DNA of 24,089 nt from an uncultured Clostridia bacterium (GCA_959602045.1 CAUGRT010000040.1:1-24089); one strand, 5' to 3'; shown: positions 7,913 to 16,277, numbered from the stretch's first letter. The notes: generated by a model not told the origin, from the sequence alone. Made by a program: numbers and translations.

Positions 7913-9796
7913 TTATTCCTGATAATACAGGCTTTTTTCTTTATACATGCGTTGATCTGCTTCCTTTAAGAGCTCGTCCAGATTTTCGCACCGTTCCTGC
8001 CACAATGCTCCAATTGAAATGCTGATATTCTGCTTTTTCAGCTTATCACGCAGTATATGAATATTCTCTTCAAATTCAGCTTTTTCCACATTTGATACAA
8101 GGACAACAAACTCATCACCGCCGATACGGTATGTGTTTTCCGGATATACCTCGCAGATTATCCGCGCGGCCGCACAAATCATTGCATCTCCTGCCTCATG
8201 TCCCTTTTTGTCGTTAATTGCTTTCAATCCATTCAGATCAAGATAGATTGCACCCACTTTTTCGAGCGGCTGATGCCGATATGAATCCACTATTTTAATA
8301 TATTTATTTCGATTATACAAAGAAGTAAGCTCATCCCGGTAACTCATAAACCGAAGACGATCCTGGTACTCTTTTGTTGCAAGACTATTTGAAATAAAGA
8401 ACTGTATCGAGGAAAGAATGGTTGCATTGTCATAGGATTCCCTGGGATTATCCACACTTACAAAACCGGTGATTTCTTTGTCCTTGAAAATCGGAACGGC
8501 AAGCAGACGATTGACATCCATTCCCTTAAAAAGCTCGTAATTTTCGTATCCTTTTTCCTGCTCTATGTCGGGAATATAGTACACCTTTTCTTCATTGAAT
8601 GCCCTAATGCCACGCGAGAGCATAGATGAGGGAATCTCCGGCATCGTTGACATCTGACGCCGTACATTCGGTGCGTCGTATTCATATGTGTCAATAAACA
8701 CATCCTTCTTTGTATCATGCAAAAAAATATAAGCACGGTCCGCCTTGAAATAATCGTTTATAACCTGTAAGAGTTTCTGAATTGCGTTGTCAATATCCCG
8801 GTCTGATGATAACGCAGTCACACATTCTAAAAGCGTATTGGAAATATGAAGCTGTTCTAATGTTTCCGTTTTGCTTTTTGCCAGATTCCGCACCTGACGG
8901 AGATTCCACAGAAAATACAGAAGCAAAAGAGCGGCTTCCAATATTCCTGCAAAATATAATAGTTTTCTCAGGTAAATCAGCTTTGCAAAAGCAACATCCT
9001 CCTGCACAAACACCATCAGCTCCCAATCAAACATTTTAAGGGGTATATAGTACATATAAAGAGGCTTTCCCGTTGTGCGTGATTCAAAGGCAACGACTCC
9101 CGTCTTTTGCCATTTTGTATCTTCTTTCAGATCTACGTTCTCATATTCCTTTAACCGTGTTCTGGTCGGCGTTGTATAAGCATTTCCCAACACATCGTGC
9201 CACGCGTCCATAATATAATTTCCATCTCTGCTGTCTACAATGCAATAAGACGCATTTCCGTCGTAAATAGACGGATGGAATTTTTGAACTAAAACTGAAG
9301 ACTCCAGAACTCCCGAAAGGACAGCGACGGTTTCACCGTTTTTCTCTACCGGAACAAAATAGTAAACGGCTTCTTTTCCTGTTTCAGTATCAATCATCCT
9401 TGATGACATATGCTCTCCCTCCTGCACAATGGAATCAAAGGAAAGTTCGCTTCGCAGACCCTGTTCCGTACCGTTTTCAAATGCAATGCGGTCATTTGGA
9501 TAAATGACATCCACTCTTGAAAATATCGTGCAGCTGCGATACGGTTCTAACTTATATGTATCAATTCTGTCGGTCATATCCTGTCCGATTGTATTTGCTG
9601 CCAGGTGCAGCATACTAATGTCATCTGTAAATGTAAGCTGCATCTCTTTTGTAACGGAAGTGGAGGATTCCTCTAATAGGTTCCAGCAATTTTCCTCTTC
9701 CTTTACCATGATTTTCTGGTAGAGGAATAAGGACACAACAACAGTAATGCTGATAATCAGCGCCATTGACACCATTTGTTTTACAATTTGCTTCAT
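7913..9796 (-). CDS. membrane-anchored sensor diguanylate cyclase (Cache-GAF-GGDEF)
   Basis: This 627-residue protein makes cyclic di-GMP from two GTP. In order it shows a transmembrane helix (about 9-26), an extracellular Cache-like sensor region (about 35-270, with FVPVEKNG and IVDSRDGNYIMDAW segments), a second transmembrane helix (about 279-297), a short coiled linker, a GAF-like domain (about 325-475) and a GGDEF domain (about 480-627). The catalytic signature RIGGDEF is intact (559-563), with YLDLNGLKAIND before it. The usual RxxD product-inhibition site five residues before GGDEF is replaced by VYPE, so feedback inhibition there is probably absent. The start has an AGGAG site 9 nt upstream. 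It stands alone with its own terminator. The signal sensed is unknown. Confidence 0.92.
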   Translation of the reverse strand: MKQIVKQMVSMALIISITVVVSLFLYQKIMVKEEENCWNLLEESSTSVTKEMQLTFTDDISMLHLAANTIGQDMTDRIDTYKLEPYRSCTIFSRVDVIYPNDRIAFENGTEQGLRSELSFDSIVQEGEHMSSRMIDTETGKEAVYYFVPVEKNGETVAVLSGVLESSVLVQKFHPSIYDGNASYCIVDSRDGNYIMDAWHDVLGNAYTTPTRTRLKEYENVDLKEDTKWQKTGVVAFESRTTGKPLYMYYIPLKMFDWELMVFVQEDVAFAKLIYLRKLLYFAGILEAALLLLYFLWNLRQVRNLAKSKTETLEQLHISNTLLECVTALSSDRDIDNAIQKLLQVINDYFKADRAYIFLHDTKKDVFIDTYEYDAPNVRRQMSTMPEIPSSMLSRGIRAFNEEKVYYIPDIEQEKGYENYELFKGMDVNRLLAVPIFKDKEITGFVSVDNPRESYDNATILSSIQFFISNSLATKEYQDRLRFMSYRDELTSLYNRNKYIKIVDSYRHQPLEKVGAIYLDLNGLKAINDKKGHEAGDAMICAAARIICEVYPENTYRIGGDEFVVLVSNVEKAEFEENIHILRDKLKKQNISISIGALWQERCENLDELLKEADQRMYKEKSLYYQE

Positions 9797-10005
9797 CTGT
9801 AGTCACTCCTGTAAGTGCTGAAATTATTATTTATTTACTCTGCTTGATTTTTCAGATGTTTGCGTTTTTATATATTTTCCGCTTTTTATTCTGGCATCGG
9901 CAGGCTTTTTGGCATTTTGGGGAATAATCCAAACTGTTCCGGCTTTTTGCCTCCTCAATACAAAGTAAATCGTTAATATGTTTATAACGCTCTTAAATAA
10001 CTGCT

Positions 10006-10575
10006 TTAACCTTTTGTTTCGCCATTTCTCTCAATATATTTTTCTATTACCTCCGCAGACTCTGCGACTCCGATTGACGAATCAAGGAGCAGGTCATAGC
10101 TTTGGCGCGCTCCCCACTCTGTGCCGGAAATATTGCGGTAATATGCGCCGCGAGCCTCATCGGAGCGCCGTATATTCCGCGCCTCCTCCTTTGTATCTCC
10201 GTAGGTTTCCATAATACGTCCGATTCGGTAATCTGTCGGAGCATATATAAATATACGGATTACATTCGGGTTATCCTTTAAAACATAGTCAGCCGCACGT
10301 CCAACCATTACGCAGCTCCCTTCCTCCGCAATCCTGTTTATTATCCTGTTCTGCGCCGCAACAGCATGGCGGACAACACTTGTACTCAAATATAAATCGT
10401 GCAGATAATCCGGCGAATTTTTGTTTATATCCGAGATAAACTCACGGTCAAGTCCGCTCTCCTTTGCCGCAAGTGCTGTCATTTCCTTATAGTAAAACGG
10501 TATGCCGAGTTTTTCCACAACAAGTCTGCCGATTTGTTTTCCCGATGAGCCGTGTTCTCGTGCTATTGCTATATA
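10006..10575 (-). pseudogene. cytidylate-kinase-like gene lacking its start codon
   Basis: The - strand frame reads YIAIAREHGSSGKQIGR, the P-loop start of the cytidylate kinase-like (Cytidylate_kin2) family. It continues through VEKLGIPFYYKE and GSCVMVGRAADYVL to a normal end, about 190 residues, as the family requires. A GTG at 10518 would give 170 residues but would discard the P-loop. Upstream of the P-loop there is no start codon before an in-frame TAA; instead the frame enters MATE transporter sequence. A deletion therefore seems to have removed the first few codons, the ribosome binding site and the end of the MATE gene. In this family the nucleotide substrate is usually unproven. No terminator is evident after the stop. 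Confidence 0.75.
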
Positions 10576-10576
10576 T

Positions 10577-11738
10577 GGTAAGCAGCGAGCTTTTAACGCT
10601 GAATCCTGTTGCCTGAAAAAACACGGGAAATATCTGCGATGTTACCATAGGAATAAAGCTGCAGCCGGTAAATATAAAACCTGTTATACCTATCCTTATT
10701 ACATCCTGATTAGAGGTAAACACGCGCAGCATCGGCTCCGGGAAAATACAAAAGCAAAGCATTCCAACAAACATAAGTGCCGCCCCGAACATAACCGACA
10801 CCAAAAGCGTCTTTTTGCAGCGTTCAAGATTTCTTGATGCATAGTTAAAGCTGATAACAGGCACAATACAGGTTTGCATCGCCCCAAGCGGTATAAAGAA
10901 AAACGTCTGCCACTTGTAATACAGTCCCAACGCGGTCACCGCATTGTCCGAAAATCCCTTCAGTATCAGATTAAGCCCAAGAATATAAAACGTGTAAGTT
11001 GCCTGCATAATAATATTCGGTGTTCCCAGTCTGAAAATCGCCTTAACATACCGCGGATATTTTTTAGCCATCGGCGAACAGTGAAACCCCTTTCTCATAA
11101 CGATCAGTGCCGCGGCAATTTGTCCCGTTACCGTTGCAGCCGCTGCACCCGCAATCCCCATTTCCGGCAGTCCGAACATACCGAAAATCAGCAGCGGGTC
11201 AAGAACAATATTCGTAACAGCGCCTATAATCTGCGCAATCATAGGCGTTTTCATATCCCCGTATGCTTGAATAATTTTTGTCCATATACTTTCAAAAAAC
11301 AAACCGAAGCTGAAAACGCACGCAATTCTTCCGTACATAATCACATCGCGGATAACCTCGGGCGAATCCGTGGACATTCTTGCATACATAGGCATAAACG
11401 CATAGCACGCCGCCGCAAACAAAAACCAAATCAGAACCGCAAGGCAGGTACCCGTACCCGCGCACTCCTCTGCCTCTTTTGTACTGCCACAGCCGAGCTT
11501 TGCCGCCATAACCGTATTTATTCCGACACCTGTTCCGACCGCGAGCGCAATCATAAGCAGCTGCAGCGGGTAAACAATGGAAAGCGCGGTCAGCCCTGAC
11601 TCCGCATACCTTCCCACAAAAAGGCTGTCTACAATATTATAAAGCGCCTGAATCAGCTGTGCCAGCATAACAGGCGGCGCCAGCTTTAAAAGCACCCTCC
11701 ATATTTTTTTCTTTTCCGAATAGCTCCGTCGTTTCCAT
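10577..11738 (-). pseudogene. MATE family efflux transporter, frameshifted and 3'-truncated
   Basis: The sequence matches MATE (multidrug and toxin extrusion) transporters: APPVMLAQLIQALYNIVDS, VGTGVGINT, PLGAMQTCIVPVISFNYAS. The natural start is ATG at 11738 with AAGGAG at 11744-11749, reading METTELFGKEK. The frame is then lost in a run of seven A on the - strand (11704-11710); six A would give KEKIWRVLLKLAPP, as in relatives. The long frame opening at 11803 is an artefact, because its TTG lies in the -35 box. At the other end, homology stops at VKSSLLT (10577), leaving about 387 residues of an expected 450, and the frame runs out of phase through the kinase gene to 10487. The last two or so membrane helices are missing. 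Confidence 0.82.
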
Positions 11739-11774
11739 ATGTACTCCTTAAAAATCTGTATTGTCACAAATAGA

Positions 11775-11803
11775 ATTATATACCCCTTCCGTCCGCTTGT
11801 CAA
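11775..11803 (-). promoter_or_regulatory. consensus sigma-A promoter of the MATE gene
   Basis: On the - strand, TTGACA (11798-11803) and TATAAT (11775-11780) are separated by exactly 17 nt, a perfect match to the vegetative consensus. It sits 37 nt upstream of the ATG at 11738. The promoter remains intact although the gene it serves is broken. Confidence 0.9.
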
Positions 11804-11839
11804 TGCCGTTCGGGTATTTTCTTATATTCTTATATTTCA

Positions 11840-11947
11840 GTTCAAGTCATTATGGGACACGAAGATATACAAACCACAATGAATATTTATACAGATGTGC
11901 GATATAATAATGATGTGATTGATAAGTTGAGTAATTACTTAGGATAG
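11840..11947 (+). pseudogene. C-terminal remnant of a tyrosine recombinase (integrase)
   Basis: The frame reads VQVIMGHEDIQTTMNIYTDV and ends LSNYLG before TAG (11945-11947). This is the end of the catalytic domain of phage or Tn916-type tyrosine integrases: the GHxxxxTT block with the conserved His, and the nucleophile Tyr in NIYTDV. Nothing upstream is integrase; the sequence before 11840 is AT-rich and short, then the MATE promoter begins. Only about 35 of some 380 residues remain, so an integrated element once present here has been mostly lost. Confidence 0.78.
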
Positions 11948-11970
11948 TTTAAAATGTTTGGATAGGCGTA

Positions 11971-11991
11971 AGTATGTCAAAAGTATGTCAA
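11971..11991 (+). repeat. tandem direct repeat next to the integrase tail
   Basis: AGTATGTCAA occurs twice (11971-11980 and 11982-11991), one helical turn (11 nt) apart, just past the integrase stop. The placement would suit an arm-type integrase binding site or the edge of an attachment site, but that is only inference. The stretch 11992-12060 shows nothing else clear. Confidence 0.4.
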
Positions 11992-12064
11992 CCGTGATTT
12001 TAGCAAGATGGCGTATGCCTAAAAACATCATAGGTAAGCCATTTTAATATTGTACGCTTTTTAC

Positions 12065-12094
12065 TTGACAAATTAACACAGAATGTGTTATAAT
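12065..12094 (+). promoter_or_regulatory. promoter of the RNase J gene
   Basis: TTGACA (12065-12070) and TATAAT (12089-12094) lie 18 nt apart, and TG one base before the -10 box gives an extended -10. Transcription should start near 12101, leaving a leader of about 140 nt before the start codon. Confidence 0.85.
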
Positions 12095-12120
12095 AAAGAA
12101 TAGTATATGAGATCGGGAAC

Positions 12121-12211
12121 AAAATCTATGGATATTTCAAAGATTTTGCAAGGCCTTTAAGGCCTTTTTCAATGTTATTTATGTTTGGACGTAGAACGGC
12201 ATTTGACGTCC
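12121..12211 (+). promoter_or_regulatory. structured 5' leader of the RNase J mRNA
   Basis: Three inverted repeats follow each other in the leader. AAAATCT/AGATTTT pairs 12121-12127 with 12141-12147. AAGGCC/GGCCTT pairs 12150-12155 with 12161-12166 and is followed by TTT, like a weak intrinsic terminator. GGACGT/ACGTCC pairs 12187-12192 with 12206-12211, just ahead of the ribosome binding site. They could form an attenuator or an autoregulatory site for RNase J, but no known riboswitch class is recognised. Confidence 0.45.
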
Positions 12212-12239
12212 TGATTAGTTGAAAGGAGATAAAAAGTAT

Positions 12240-13910
12240 TTGGCAAAACAAAAAAAACTAAAAATTATACCTCTCGGTGGATTGGATGAGATTGGAAAGA
12301 ATTTAACTGCATTTGAATATGGCAATGAGATTATCATGGTAGACTGCGGAATGGCGTTTCCGGATGATGATATGCCGGGTGTTGATATGGTTATCAACGA
12401 CGTTTCCTATTTGGAGCGAAATTGGCAGAAACTCAAGGGGATTTTCCTTACGCATGGTCATGAGGATCATATCGGAGGACTTCCTTATTTCTTGAAAGCC
12501 ATCAATGTGCCGGTTTACGGAACGCGTCTTACGTTAGGCTTGGTAGAGCATAAGCTTAAGGAACACAATTTATTATCTGAGGTTAAGTTGATTCGGACTC
12601 GATACGGTCAGACTGTGAATGCAGGAGATAATTTCAAGGTAGAATTTATTCGTACAAATCACTCTATTGCGGACAGTGCAGCATTGGCGATCAAAACGCC
12701 GCTGGGAACGGTTGTCCATATGGGAGATTTTAAAATTGATACAACGCCGATCGTGGGAGATATGATTGATTTGACGCGTTTAGGCGAATTGGGCAAAGAG
12801 GGCGTATTGGCGCTGATGTCCGATAGTACCAATGTGGAACGTCCCGGCTTTGCGATGAGCGAACGGTCGGTCGGTGAGAAATTTGAGCAGATTTTTAAAA
12901 ACTGTTCCAAGAGAATTATCGTTGCGACTTTTGCTTCAAACGTGCATCGTGTTCAGCAAATTATTGATGCTGCCGCAAAAAACGGACGTAAGGTTGCAGT
13001 ATCCGGACGAAGTATGGAGAATATTGTAGAGATCTCAATTCTTCTGGGTTATATGAAGGTTCCGGAAGGAGTACTGATTAACATTGATAATATCAAAAAA
13101 TATAAGCCGAACCAAATTGTTATTATTACAACAGGTTCACAAGGCGAACCGATGAGTGCGTTGACGCGGATGGCGTATAGTGACCACAGAAAAGTTGAAA
13201 TTACACCAAACGATCTTATTATACTAAGCGCTACGCCTATTCCGGGAAATGAAAAATCAGTATCCAATGTCATAAACGAGCTGTTTAAAATCGGAGCCGA
13301 GGTTATTTACAAATCTCTGGCTGAGGTTCACGTTTCTGGACATGCTTGCCAGGAAGAATTGAAACTCATTTTGGCATTGGTTAAACCGAAGTATTTTATC
13401 CCGGTGCATGGTGAGCACCGTCATTTGGTTTTGCATAGTGCATTGGCAAATAAAGTGGGTATTCCGCCGGAAAGATGCTTTATTTTAAGCAACGGTTCTG
13501 TTTTGGAACTGGGCGAAAAGAGTGCCAAAATAGCCGGAGAAGTACAAGCCGGTAAAATCCTTGTGGATGGCTTGGGTGTCGGAGACGTCGGAAATATCGT
13601 GCTTCGGGACAGAAAGCATCTTGCAGAGGATGGATTGATTATTGTTGTCATTACCATTTCTGCCGCAACCCGAAAAATGACTTCAAGACCGGATGTTATT
13701 TCGCGCGGATTTGTCTATGTACGGGAAGCTGAATTTTTGATGGAGGGCATCAAGGATACGGCTGCCGAGTCGGTTAAAGCAAGCCTGAGCGGCAAGAGCC
13801 ATCTTGAATGGACCGCTGTGAAAAACAGCTTAAAATCATCAGTTGCACGTTATATTTATGATCAGACAAAGCGGAATCCGATGATTCTGCCGATTATTGA
13901 AGAGGTATAA
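12240..13910 (+). CDS. rnj: ribonuclease J
   Basis: RNase J is a cytoplasmic 5'-to-3' exonuclease and endonuclease of mRNA decay and rRNA processing in Firmicutes. This protein has 556 residues, the usual length. The metallo-beta-lactamase zinc motif THGHEDHIGG (His72, His74, Asp76, His77) is intact, followed by the beta-CASP region (VATFASNVHR, TTGSQGEP) and VSGHACQEEL with the C-terminal VHGEHRH. I chose TTG at 12240. The earlier TTG at 12219 contains the AAAGGAGAT ribosome binding site within its own first codons, whereas the family sequence starts just before KKLKIIPLGG. It has its own promoter and terminator. Whether it is the J1 or J2 paralogue cannot be told. Confidence 0.95.
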   Translation: MAKQKKLKIIPLGGLDEIGKNLTAFEYGNEIIMVDCGMAFPDDDMPGVDMVINDVSYLERNWQKLKGIFLTHGHEDHIGGLPYFLKAINVPVYGTRLTLGLVEHKLKEHNLLSEVKLIRTRYGQTVNAGDNFKVEFIRTNHSIADSAALAIKTPLGTVVHMGDFKIDTTPIVGDMIDLTRLGELGKEGVLALMSDSTNVERPGFAMSERSVGEKFEQIFKNCSKRIIVATFASNVHRVQQIIDAAAKNGRKVAVSGRSMENIVEISILLGYMKVPEGVLINIDNIKKYKPNQIVIITTGSQGEPMSALTRMAYSDHRKVEITPNDLIILSATPIPGNEKSVSNVINELFKIGAEVIYKSLAEVHVSGHACQEELKLILALVKPKYFIPVHGEHRHLVLHSALANKVGIPPERCFILSNGSVLELGEKSAKIAGEVQAGKILVDGLGVGDVGNIVLRDRKHLAEDGLIIVVITISAATRKMTSRPDVISRGFVYVREAEFLMEGIKDTAAESVKASLSGKSHLEWTAVKNSLKSSVARYIYDQTKRNPMILPIIEEV

Positions 13911-13914
13911 GGTC

Positions 13915-13944
13915 AAAGGGTGCTGTGAATGCAGCGCCCTTTTT
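13915..13944 (+). terminator. rho-independent terminator after RNase J
   Basis: An 11-bp stem (AAAGGGTGCTG with CAGCGCCCTTT, one G-U pair) with a 6-nt loop runs into a T tract, 5 nt past the stop codon. Confidence 0.9.
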
Positions 13945-13998
13945 CGGTTTAGAATTTTGATCCCTTACGCCAAAGTTGGGGAAAAGAGGGGGAGCGAT

Positions 13999-15399
13999 AT
14001 GAAAAAAAGAATATGGAATGTAATTATGATTGTGACATTGCTTTTTACTGTCAGCATGTCGGTAAAGGCTGAAACCGTCTTTCAGGATTTTGACAGTTAT
14101 GCGGAAGCTTCGGCAGAGCGGCTGTATGAATTGGGACTTTTTAAAGGGGTCGGAACCGATTCGGAGGGAAATCCCGATTTTGCTCTGGGGAACCGTGCAA
14201 CGCGCGGTGAAGCAATCACGATGCTGGTACGGTTGTTGGGAGCGGAAAATGACGCTGCCGCTTATTCGTCTGCTCATCCGTTTACAGATGCAGAATGGGC
14301 GAGCACTTATATCGGTTATGCGTATGCTCATCACATTTCAAACGGTATATCAAATACGGAGTTTGGTACACGGAGGACTATTGAGCTTTCGCAGTTTTTA
14401 ACGCTAATCCTGCGTGCGATGGGATATGATGAGGTGGATTGGCAAAATCCGTATCCTTTAGCCGATCAGGTGGGATTGATTTATGCTGACGGGGACTTTT
14501 GCCGCGCTGATATTGCTGTTATTGGAAACAGCGCTTTGGAATGTCCGGTCAGTGGAAGTGACGCAACTTTATATGAAACACTTTCACAACAGGGCACATT
14601 TCATCAATTGCCGCCGATTCATGCAAGCGGATTTGGTCCCGTCACGGCTGCTGTTACCGAAATTTCCATCAGCTCCGGGAATGAACTGATGGAGCAGTTT
14701 GTGAATGTGATGAATGGCAGAGCACCGCGTGCGGTAGTGAATGTTCCGGTGGGAACGGAACGCTTTTATGCCCAGGAACTGAATCAGCAGATTAATCGTT
14801 TCAGCGATATTCATCAGCTGAATGCTTCGTGGATCGAATATTCGGGTGCTATTACAGTGGATATTACGTATGACAGCGCGGCTACGGCAATGGCGTATCT
14901 GGAGGGAAAGATTGTCGCTCCGGAGGATGAGATTCTTCAAGCGCTTCGGGAAGCACAGAGAGTTCATGCGCAGCTGGTAGATGATAGTATGACGGATTAC
15001 GAAAAGGTCAAGGCTTTTCATGATTATTTGATTGAGTTCAACACATATCGGGAAACCGGCAATCGCAGTCATAGTATCGTAGGCGCATTTCTTGACGGTC
15101 TTTCGGTCTGTGAGGGGTATACGGAGGCTCTTGATTTGCTTTGTTATTTGAGTAATATTGAATGTGTTCAAATCACGGGTATAGGTTATTCTTCCGGCTC
15201 ATCGGAAAGTCATGGATGGAATAAGGTTCGGTTGGATGGGCAATGGTATAATGTAGATGTTACCTGGGACGATCCCGTAAGTACAGAGCCGGTTCTTCGA
15301 TATGATTATTTCCTGATCAGCGATCAGAAGCTTTCGGCAGATCATCAATGGTATCTGTATCCGCACTGGCCTGTAGCAGATTCTGATTATTTTAATTGA
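13999..15399 (+). CDS. secreted SLH-domain protein with transglutaminase-like domain
   Basis: From the ATG at 13999 (GGGGGAG upstream) the protein has 466 residues. An upstream ATG at 13897 would overlap RNase J and bury the signal peptide. Residues 1-24 are a typical signal peptide with cleavage after VKA. Surface-layer homology (SLH) repeats follow (about 28-150: GNRATRGEAITMLVRLLGA, FGTRRTIELSQFLTLILRAMG), which bind secondary cell-wall polymer. The C-terminal region (about 330-466) is a transglutaminase/protease-like domain with a Cys371 (SVCEGY), His405 (HGWN), Asp420 (VDVTWDDP) triad. The protein is therefore cell-surface anchored, probably acting on proteins or peptides or cross-links at the wall; the substrate is unknown. 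It is monocistronic between two terminators. Confidence 0.88.
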   Translation: MKKRIWNVIMIVTLLFTVSMSVKAETVFQDFDSYAEASAERLYELGLFKGVGTDSEGNPDFALGNRATRGEAITMLVRLLGAENDAAAYSSAHPFTDAEWASTYIGYAYAHHISNGISNTEFGTRRTIELSQFLTLILRAMGYDEVDWQNPYPLADQVGLIYADGDFCRADIAVIGNSALECPVSGSDATLYETLSQQGTFHQLPPIHASGFGPVTAAVTEISISSGNELMEQFVNVMNGRAPRAVVNVPVGTERFYAQELNQQINRFSDIHQLNASWIEYSGAITVDITYDSAATAMAYLEGKIVAPEDEILQALREAQRVHAQLVDDSMTDYEKVKAFHDYLIEFNTYRETGNRSHSIVGAFLDGLSVCEGYTEALDLLCYLSNIECVQITGIGYSSGSSESHGWNKVRLDGQWYNVDVTWDDPVSTEPVLRYDYFLISDQKLSADHQWYLYPHWPVADSDYFN

Positions 15400-15403
15400 T
15401 TGC

Positions 15404-15446
15404 AAAAAAGAACAGCAAAAATGATGTTTTTTGCTGTTCTTTTTTT
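15404..15446. terminator. bidirectional terminator between convergent genes
   Basis: GAACAGCAAAAA (15410-15421) pairs perfectly with TTTTTGCTGTTC (15428-15439). The stem is flanked by A6 on the left and T7 on the right, so it can end the SLH gene on the + strand and engB on the - strand. It overlaps the last bases of the engB stop codon. Confidence 0.92.
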
Positions 15447-16050
15447 ATTCTTCAACTTCCAATTCGCCTTCGCGCATCATATTAATCATATCCCAAACGG
15501 TATATTTACCCTCATCATCTTGGGTGGAGAACGGAACCAGAATATCATCCTCTCCCAAGTTCAGTGTTTCCCAGATTAATTCAAGATTGGGTTCAATCTC
15601 GCGCTTTTTCAGCTTGTCCATTTTGGTAGCAACAACAATCACGCGATCGTGATAATGACGAATCCATTCACACATCTGAATATCGTCTTTAGTGGGCTTG
15701 TGGCGACTGTCTACCAACAAAATTGTCTGAATCAACGGCTCACGATTGGCTAAATAGTCTTCCATCATTTTGCCCCATTTTTCCGTTTCGGATTTTGAGC
15801 ACTGCGCATATCCGTAGCCGGGAAGATCCACTAAAAAAATTGTATCATCAATATTATAAAAATTAATGGTTGCTGTTTTTCCGGGAGTTCCGCTGACGCG
15901 CGCTAAAGATTTCCTGTTCAGAAGCTTGTTAATCAGTGAAGATTTCCCCACATTGGAGCGTCCTGCGAAAGCAAATTCCATATATCCCTCTTTGGGGTAT
16001 TGCTTTGAGTTGACTGCTGAAATTTTCAATGACGCATTATGCAGATTCAT
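15445..16050 (-). CDS. engB: ribosome biogenesis GTP-binding protein YsxC/EngB
   Basis: This 201-residue GTPase of the TrmE-Era-EngA-EngB-Septin group assists assembly of the large ribosomal subunit. G1 is GRSNVGKS (30-37), the switch region is GTPGKTATINFY (54-65), G3 is DLPGYGYA (75-82), and G4 is ATKMDKL (141-147), a TKxD as in the family. Length is typical. The start has an AAAGGA site. Its own promoter lies upstream on the - strand. In many Firmicutes it follows lon or clpX; here it stands alone, convergent with the SLH gene. Confidence 0.95.
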   Translation of the reverse strand: MNLHNASLKISAVNSKQYPKEGYMEFAFAGRSNVGKSSLINKLLNRKSLARVSGTPGKTATINFYNIDDTIFLVDLPGYGYAQCSKSETEKWGKMMEDYLANREPLIQTILLVDSRHKPTKDDIQMCEWIRHYHDRVIVVATKMDKLKKREIEPNLELIWETLNLGEDDILVPFSTQDDEGKYTVWDMINMMREGELEVEE

Positions 16051-16089
16051 AAATTATCCCTATTCCTTTCTCTTAGGTCTTACAGAACT

Positions 16090-16118
16090 ATTATACACAA
16101 CATCAAGCATATAGTCAA
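16090..16118 (-). promoter_or_regulatory. promoter of engB
   Basis: On the - strand TTGACT (16113-16118) and TATAAT (16090-16095) are 17 nt apart, about 40 nt ahead of the engB start codon. Confidence 0.85.
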
Positions 16119-16191
16119 GAGCTTTTTGGATTTTTCGATGTAAGCCGAATCCACGATTGCATGTTTATTGATATCTGCGGTTTTGTAAATA

Positions 16192-16246
16192 CCACATAAA
16201 AAGCTTACAAATAAACATGGACGAAGAAAAGCTGTGATGATATGAT
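16192..16246 (+). promoter_or_regulatory. operator-promoter element, copy A (glycosidase operon)
   Basis: ACATAAAAA-GC-TTAC (16194-16208) is followed 7 nt later by CAT (16216-16218) and, 32 nt after the TTAC, by a -10 box TATGAT (16241-16246). No good -35 box is present, which suits an activator-dependent promoter. The same arrangement recurs at 19877-19931 and 21713-21767. The start codon of the glycosidase follows 31 nt after the -10 box. Confidence 0.55.
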
Positions 16247-16277
16247 GGGAATATCAAGATGAAAAAAGTGAGGAAAC

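Noticed and set aside
9797..10005. Cyclic di-GMP riboswitch or other RNA upstream of the diguanylate cyclase
   Set aside because: I found no GEMM-type core sequence and no convincing conserved fold. The region is AT-rich with only short local repeats such as GGC-A5-GCC.
10874..11599. 241-residue open frame on the + strand
   Set aside because: It is a shadow of the MATE gene on the other strand, very rich in Arg, His and Asn, with no ribosome binding site.
11739..11803. Upstream start (TTG 11803) for the MATE gene
   Set aside because: The TTG is the first half of the -35 box TTGACA, and the proper ribosome binding site and ATG lie 65 nt further in. The long frame is open only because the gene is frameshifted.
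12219..12239. TTG 12219 as start of RNase J
   Set aside because: Its codons 2-4 form the AAAGGAGAT ribosome binding site, and family sequences begin at the residues following TTG 12240.
13897..13998. ATG 13897 as start of the SLH protein
   Set aside because: It overlaps the end of RNase J and its terminator and would place 34 residues before a textbook signal peptide.
14584..15171. 195-residue open frame on the - strand
   Set aside because: It is antisense to the SLH-transglutaminase gene, with shadow-like composition and no promoter or ribosome binding site.
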